Source of the DNA: Spirochaetaceae bacterium
GTDB lineage: Bacteria > Spirochaetota > Spirochaetia > Treponematales > Breznakiellaceae
Length of the DNA stretch: 8,079 nucleotides
Direction of reading: 5' to 3'
Assembly (NCBI GenBank): GCA_031290855.1
Contig: JAISLM010000160.1
Location: 1 to 8,079, forward strand
Made by a program: the position numbers and the translations under genes. Position 1 is the first letter of the stretch; every line of letters begins with the position of its first letter. Shown here piece by piece: positions 5,334 through 8,079 of this stretch. The notes under the pieces were generated by a model. The model saw only the letters and a list, made by a program, of their open reading frames with translations, was not told the DNA's origin and searched no databases.

Positions 5334-5678
5334 ATGAACACAGTTGAATTATTGGAACGTTTTAAAGATGAAGAAATATTTCTTAAATCTTGCGAAAAAC
5401 GGCCTTTGGACGTTCAGCAAAAGGCGCAGCTCAACAGGAAGGGCAATATGCTGTTGAATAAGGGTGACGTGGAAAGTGCGCGGAGAATCTTTATAACGAC
5501 CGGTTATTCTGACGGTTTATTACGAATAGGGGATTATTACCGTTCGAAGGGACGTGTCATTGATGCCTTGCGGATGTATTGGATTGCACCGGATAAAAAA
5601 AAATCCGCCGAACTCATTATGGAACTTTCCTTCATGGTGAAAAACCTTATTCACGAAGGAGATAATGACGATGGGTGA
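5334..5678 (+). CDS. Small TPR-like helical-repeat protein
   Basis: A 114-aa protein with no name I recognise. Residues 32-57 (LNRKGNMLLNKGDVESARRIF) and 61-83 (LLRIGDYYRSKGRVIDALRMYW) have the small-large residue spacing of tetratricopeptide helices: G at position 8, a turn at KGD or KGR, and A in helix B. It therefore probably forms one to two TPR-like hairpins. It lacks a signal peptide and looks cytosolic. Its 3' end overlaps the next gene by 8 nt, and that gene is also a TPR protein, so the two likely act together or derive from one longer protein. I chose ATG 5334 over the in-frame TTG 5319 because the latter abuts the Shine-Dalgarno. A run of nine A (5595-5603) encodes Lys-Lys-Lys after Asp87. 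Base composition is AT-richer than rlmN downstream. Confidence 0.8.
   Translation: MNTVELLERFKDEEIFLKSCEKRPLDVQQKAQLNRKGNMLLNKGDVESARRIFITTGYSDGLLRIGDYYRSKGRVIDALRMYWIAPDKKKSAELIMELSFMVKNLIHEGDNDDG
5656..5661 (+). promoter_or_regulatory. Ribosome binding site deciding the TPR gene start
   Basis: AAGGAG lies nine bases before ATG 5671 but only three before the alternative ATG 5665. The spacing favours 5671. The site is inside the preceding gene. Confidence 0.7.
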
Positions 5679-6798
5679 TATCAGATTTTTCGAAAACGCT
5701 CAGGATGAGCAATTTTTAATCTGCGGTCAGGCTATTACGGAGCTGTCGAAGGAAGGTTACCAGTTTCTGAAAGAAAACAGGGTAAACGAAGCTTTGGACT
5801 GTTTCAAGAAAATTCTGGAGATGGATACAGAAAACAATTACGCTCTTGTCGGTATGGGTGATTCTTGCCGCAAACGCGGTGCGCACCGTGACGCGGTAAT
5901 GTATTACGAGCGGTGCCTTACCCATCATCCAGGCAACAACTATGCGCTTTTTGGGCTTGCGGACTGCTACAAAGTGATGAATCAGTACTCAATGGCGATC
6001 AAAATTTGGAAGGAGTACCTGAAACACGACGAGCGTAACGTTACCGTTCTTACCCGCATAGCGGACGCTTACCGCAAGCTTCGCGATTTTAAGAACTCTA
6101 AAGAGGAGTACGAGCGTGTTCTGGAGATGGAAGCGCACAATCCCTACGCTATAATAGGGCTGGGCCATCTGCACTACGACTTTAAGGAGTACCGCGATGC
6201 TCTGCATTTCTGGGAAAGGATGCTTGAAACCCGCAACATGGCCTGCGTGGATATCCGCGTGCTCACCTCGATAGGCAACTGCCACCGCAAGTTAAAGACC
6301 TTTGACGACGGTATTGCGTACTTTGACGCCGCGCTACAGCGCGAGCCGACAAACTTTTACGCGTTGTTCGGGCTCGGCGATTGTTTCAGGGGCTTGAATC
6401 AGCCGCACCGCGCCCTTGAGTACTGGAACCGGATACTCCAGCAGGATCCCCGCAACAGGGTGATACTGACTCGTGCCGGCGATGCTTACTGCAACCTGGG
6501 CGAGTACGACAAGGCGGTTGACTACTACAACCGCGCACTGAGCATAGAGTTTGACGCTTACGGTATGCTGGGCCTCGCCACCGTTGCCAAGATGCAGGGA
6601 CGGCTGGATGACGCTACAGGATACCTTCTCAAACTGATACAGCATGATAACAAGAATCAACGCGCTTACCTGGAACTGGCCGATTGCTATATGCGTAAAA
6701 ACGACCGGGAACGCGCCGTTGAGACACTAAGATCTTTCCAACGCTTCGGTATACGGAGCAACGCGGTAGCGGAAATGCTGGAAAAGATAGGAGGGTGA
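5671..6798 (+). CDS. TPR-repeat protein, about ten tetratricopeptide repeats
   Basis: A 375-aa protein that is almost entirely TPR array: about ten 34-residue repeats from residue 22 to 363, each with the typical turn and packing residues (for example NNYALFGLADCYK, NVTVLTRIADAYRK). Repeats 3, 5 and 7 carry a helix-B tryptophan (IKIWKEYL, LHFWERML, LEYWNRIL); repeats 4, 6 and 8 carry Tyr or Phe there. So the array is built of two-repeat units. Repeats 3-4 also resemble 7-8, 139 residues apart. There is no enzymatic domain, signal peptide or membrane segment, so a cytosolic protein-binding scaffold is the likely role; the partner is unknown. The start chosen is ATG 5671; ATG 5665 would add two residues. 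It overlaps the small TPR-like gene by 8 nt and rlmN by 4 nt (GTGA), indicating translational coupling. Confidence 0.92.
   Translation: MGDIRFFENAQDEQFLICGQAITELSKEGYQFLKENRVNEALDCFKKILEMDTENNYALVGMGDSCRKRGAHRDAVMYYERCLTHHPGNNYALFGLADCYKVMNQYSMAIKIWKEYLKHDERNVTVLTRIADAYRKLRDFKNSKEEYERVLEMEAHNPYAIIGLGHLHYDFKEYRDALHFWERMLETRNMACVDIRVLTSIGNCHRKLKTFDDGIAYFDAALQREPTNFYALFGLGDCFRGLNQPHRALEYWNRILQQDPRNRVILTRAGDAYCNLGEYDKAVDYYNRALSIEFDAYGMLGLATVAKMQGRLDDATGYLLKLIQHDNKNQRAYLELADCYMRKNDRERAVETLRSFQRFGIRSNAVAEMLEKIGG
6789..6794 (+). promoter_or_regulatory. Shine-Dalgarno abutting the rlmN GTG start
   Basis: AGGAGG is a near-perfect ribosome binding site but touches the GTG at 6795 with no spacer. No in-frame ATG, GTG or TTG lies at the usual 5-9 base distance. 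Start at GTG 6795 by termination-reinitiation at the GTGA overlap is the simplest reading. Confidence 0.5.
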
Positions 6799-7826
6799 CA
6801 CAAAAACCCTCACTTAGCGGCGTTCCGGCGCGGGAGTTGGTCGGCATACTTTCCCGGTTGCCCAGCTACCGCGCCGGACAGGTCTTCGAGTGGATCAACA
6901 AAGGCATCGAGTCGTTTCTAGAGATGGACAACCTGCCGCTCGCGCTAAGGCGCGAGCTTGACGAGTGTTTCTGCCTGCGGAAAACCTCCCTCATCAAAAA
7001 ACTTGAAGATTCGGACGGCGGCGCGGCAAAGTTGCAGATCGGCGTATCCGGCGGCATTGTCGAGGGCGTCCTTCTTAGCGACGGGGCAGGCCGGCGGACA
7101 GCCTGCCTCTCCACCCAGCTCGGCTGCGCTATGGGCTGTGTTTTTTGCCGCACCGGCCTTATGGGCCTTACACGGAATCTGGACAGCGCGGAAATAACCG
7201 AACAGTTCTACCACATCCGCAAGCTTTATCCAGACATTGCAAATATCGTATTCATGGGCATGGGCGAGCCGCTGGCGAACCTTTTAGAGCTGCGCCGATC
7301 GCTTCAGGTACTCTGCCGGACGATGTCGCCGCGCCGCATAACCGTGTCCACCTGCGGCCTGGCGGACGGCATAATCAGACTCGCCGACGAGGGCCCCGCC
7401 GTTCGCCTTGCCGTCTCGCTGACTACGGCCCGCGAAGACCTTCGCGCACGGCTCATGCCGGTAAGCTCCGCAAACCCGCTCCGGCGCTTGAAAGAGGCGC
7501 TGCTTTACCACCAGAGGAAGCAGGGGCGGCGCGTAACCCTGGAAGCGGTGCTGCTGGGCGGCGTAAACACGGGAACGGAGGACGCCGCCGCGATGTCCGC
7601 CTTCGCGGAGGGCATGAACGCGGTCGTAAACCTGATCCCCTGGAACCCGGTGGAGAACATCTGCTTCGAAGGGATCCCCCTGAAAGAGCCGTCCGGCGCT
7701 GACATTATGTGTTTCCGAGCCGAACTGGAAAAACGAGGCCTCAAAACCGTCCTCCGCCGCAAGAAAGGCCGAGCCGTCTGTGGCGCCTGCGGCCAACTCG
7801 GCGCTGCCGCTGGCAGCGGCCATTGA
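6795..7826 (+). CDS. rlmN: Dual-specificity rRNA/tRNA adenine-C2 methyltransferase RlmN
   Basis: RlmN is a radical-SAM enzyme that methylates C2 of A2503 in 23S rRNA, and of A37 in some tRNAs, by a ping-pong mechanism using a methylated cysteine. The 343-aa length is typical. The N-terminal part (YRAGQVFEWINKG, residues 25-37) is the RNA-binding accessory domain. The radical-SAM cluster is CAMGCVFC (Cys111, Cys115, Cys118). Cys104 corresponds to E. coli Cys118, GMGEP (155-159) is the SAM-binding motif, and Cys332 in ACGQL corresponds to the methyl-carrying Cys355. Both mechanistic cysteines are therefore present, and the enzyme looks active. An extra Cys329 lies three residues before Cys332. 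Cfr is the alternative, but RlmN is far more likely in this housekeeping setting. GTG start, overlapping the TPR stop by 4 nt. Confidence 0.95.
   Translation: MTQKPSLSGVPARELVGILSRLPSYRAGQVFEWINKGIESFLEMDNLPLALRRELDECFCLRKTSLIKKLEDSDGGAAKLQIGVSGGIVEGVLLSDGAGRRTACLSTQLGCAMGCVFCRTGLMGLTRNLDSAEITEQFYHIRKLYPDIANIVFMGMGEPLANLLELRRSLQVLCRTMSPRRITVSTCGLADGIIRLADEGPAVRLAVSLTTAREDLRARLMPVSSANPLRRLKEALLYHQRKQGRRVTLEAVLLGGVNTGTEDAAAMSAFAEGMNAVVNLIPWNPVENICFEGIPLKEPSGADIMCFRAELEKRGLKTVLRRKKGRAVCGACGQLGAAAGSGH
7802..7820. repeat. Overlapping alternative hairpins at the end of rlmN
   Basis: CGCTGCC-GCT-GGCAGCG (7802-7818) and GCCGCT-GGC-AGCGGC (7806-7820) are mutually exclusive stems within the last codons of rlmN (Leu-Gly-Ala-Ala-Ala-Gly-Ser-Gly). 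No T-tract follows, so they would not be a standard rho-independent terminator. They sit where a convergent gene pair meets and could act as a transcription or RNA-decay barrier. Confidence 0.35.
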
Positions 7827-7870
7827 CCTAAAATTACAGCCAGGGGAGGAACCTGCCCGGCATCGAAAGT

Positions 7871-8079
7871 TCAGCCCAATTTTGGGTTTTCTACCTCTAT
7901 CTTGTCGGACTGACGGTAAGGCGCGAGACTTGAAACCAGTTTGACAGGCGCGCCGGAAGCGTTAATCAGGTAGTGTACTTCGTGCGGTTCAATATGGATG
8001 AACTGCCCCTTTGTAAGCGTGTGTTTTACGTTATCCACATATATATCAACGCCGCCTTCAAGAATGTAAAAATTTTCCT
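7871..8079 (-). CDS. Cupin-domain protein, C-terminal part (runs off the right edge)
   Basis: Only the last 68 residues are present; the gene continues beyond 8079. The fragment opens with ENFYILEGG, which fits the end of cupin motif 1 (E, then about six residues, G). It continues with DIYVDNVKHTLTKG and then GQFIHIEPHEVHYLIN (residues 24-39), a clear cupin motif 2 (G-x5-6-P-x2-3-H-x3-N). This pattern is typical of small single-domain cupin_2 proteins, which bind a metal and serve as sugar isomerases, dioxygenases or sensors. The substrate cannot be told from the fragment. The tail after the barrel (YRQSDKIEVENPKLG) is short, so the protein probably ends with the cupin fold. It is convergent with rlmN, with 44 bases between the two stops and no strong terminator in that gap. 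Confidence 0.85.
   Translation of the reverse strand, partial: ENFYILEGGVDIYVDNVKHTLTKGQFIHIEPHEVHYLINASGAPVKLVSSLAPYRQSDKIEVENPKLG

Noticed and set aside
7284..7823. 179-aa minus-strand frame inside rlmN
   Set aside because: It is antisense to an rlmN frame with all catalytic cysteines and lacks any motif of its own.
1..8079. CRISPR array, tRNA or rRNA gene, riboswitch, phage or defence island
   Set aside because: Reading both strands I found no regularly spaced direct repeats, cloverleaf with conserved tRNA bases, rRNA-like stretch, or phage/defence genes. The structure at 18-107 is branched but lacks tRNA features.

Overview
The window looks like chromosomal DNA of a spirochaete, most likely a termite-gut-type treponeme. 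This is inferred from three things: mixed base composition (GC-rich stretches beside AT-rich ones), a spirochaete-like set of housekeeping genes and helical-repeat proteins, and a decayed Y1-transposase-like gene of a style I associate with those genomes. No 16S or other phylogenetic marker is present, so the taxonomic call is tentative.

Layout. Positions 1-203 carry no gene but hold a strongly self-complementary block (18-107). Positions 204-3494 are on the minus strand. Read in the direction of transcription they are hisC (histidinol-phosphate aminotransferase), a 163-bp gap, then a tight cluster: yebC, ruvC (6-nt gap, GTG start) and a putative HExxH zinc metalloprotein whose ATG overlaps the ruvC stop (ATGA). 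Positions 3495-4259 form a divergent intergenic region. It contains REP-like hairpins and the remnant of a REP-associated Y1-transposase-like gene, broken by a stop codon and a frame change. Positions 4260-7826 are on the plus strand: an unrecognised 148-aa helical protein, rsmD (16S rRNA guanine-N2 methyltransferase), a 114-aa small helical-repeat protein, a 375-aa protein made almost wholly of about ten TPRs, and rlmN (23S rRNA/tRNA m2A methyltransferase). The last three genes overlap by 8 and 4 nt. A cupin-domain protein runs convergently on the minus strand into the right edge (7871-8079, partial).

Taken together, yebC, rsmD and rlmN all act on the ribosome or translation. ruvC, together with the SprT-like HExxH protein beside it, suggests a DNA-repair pair. 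The TPR pair coupled to rlmN has no assigned function. The most unusual material is the zincin coupled to ruvC, the coupled TPR/RlmN operon, and the palindromic DNA at 18-107 and 3539-3806 with the dead transposase-like gene. I see no convincing new defence or secretion system.
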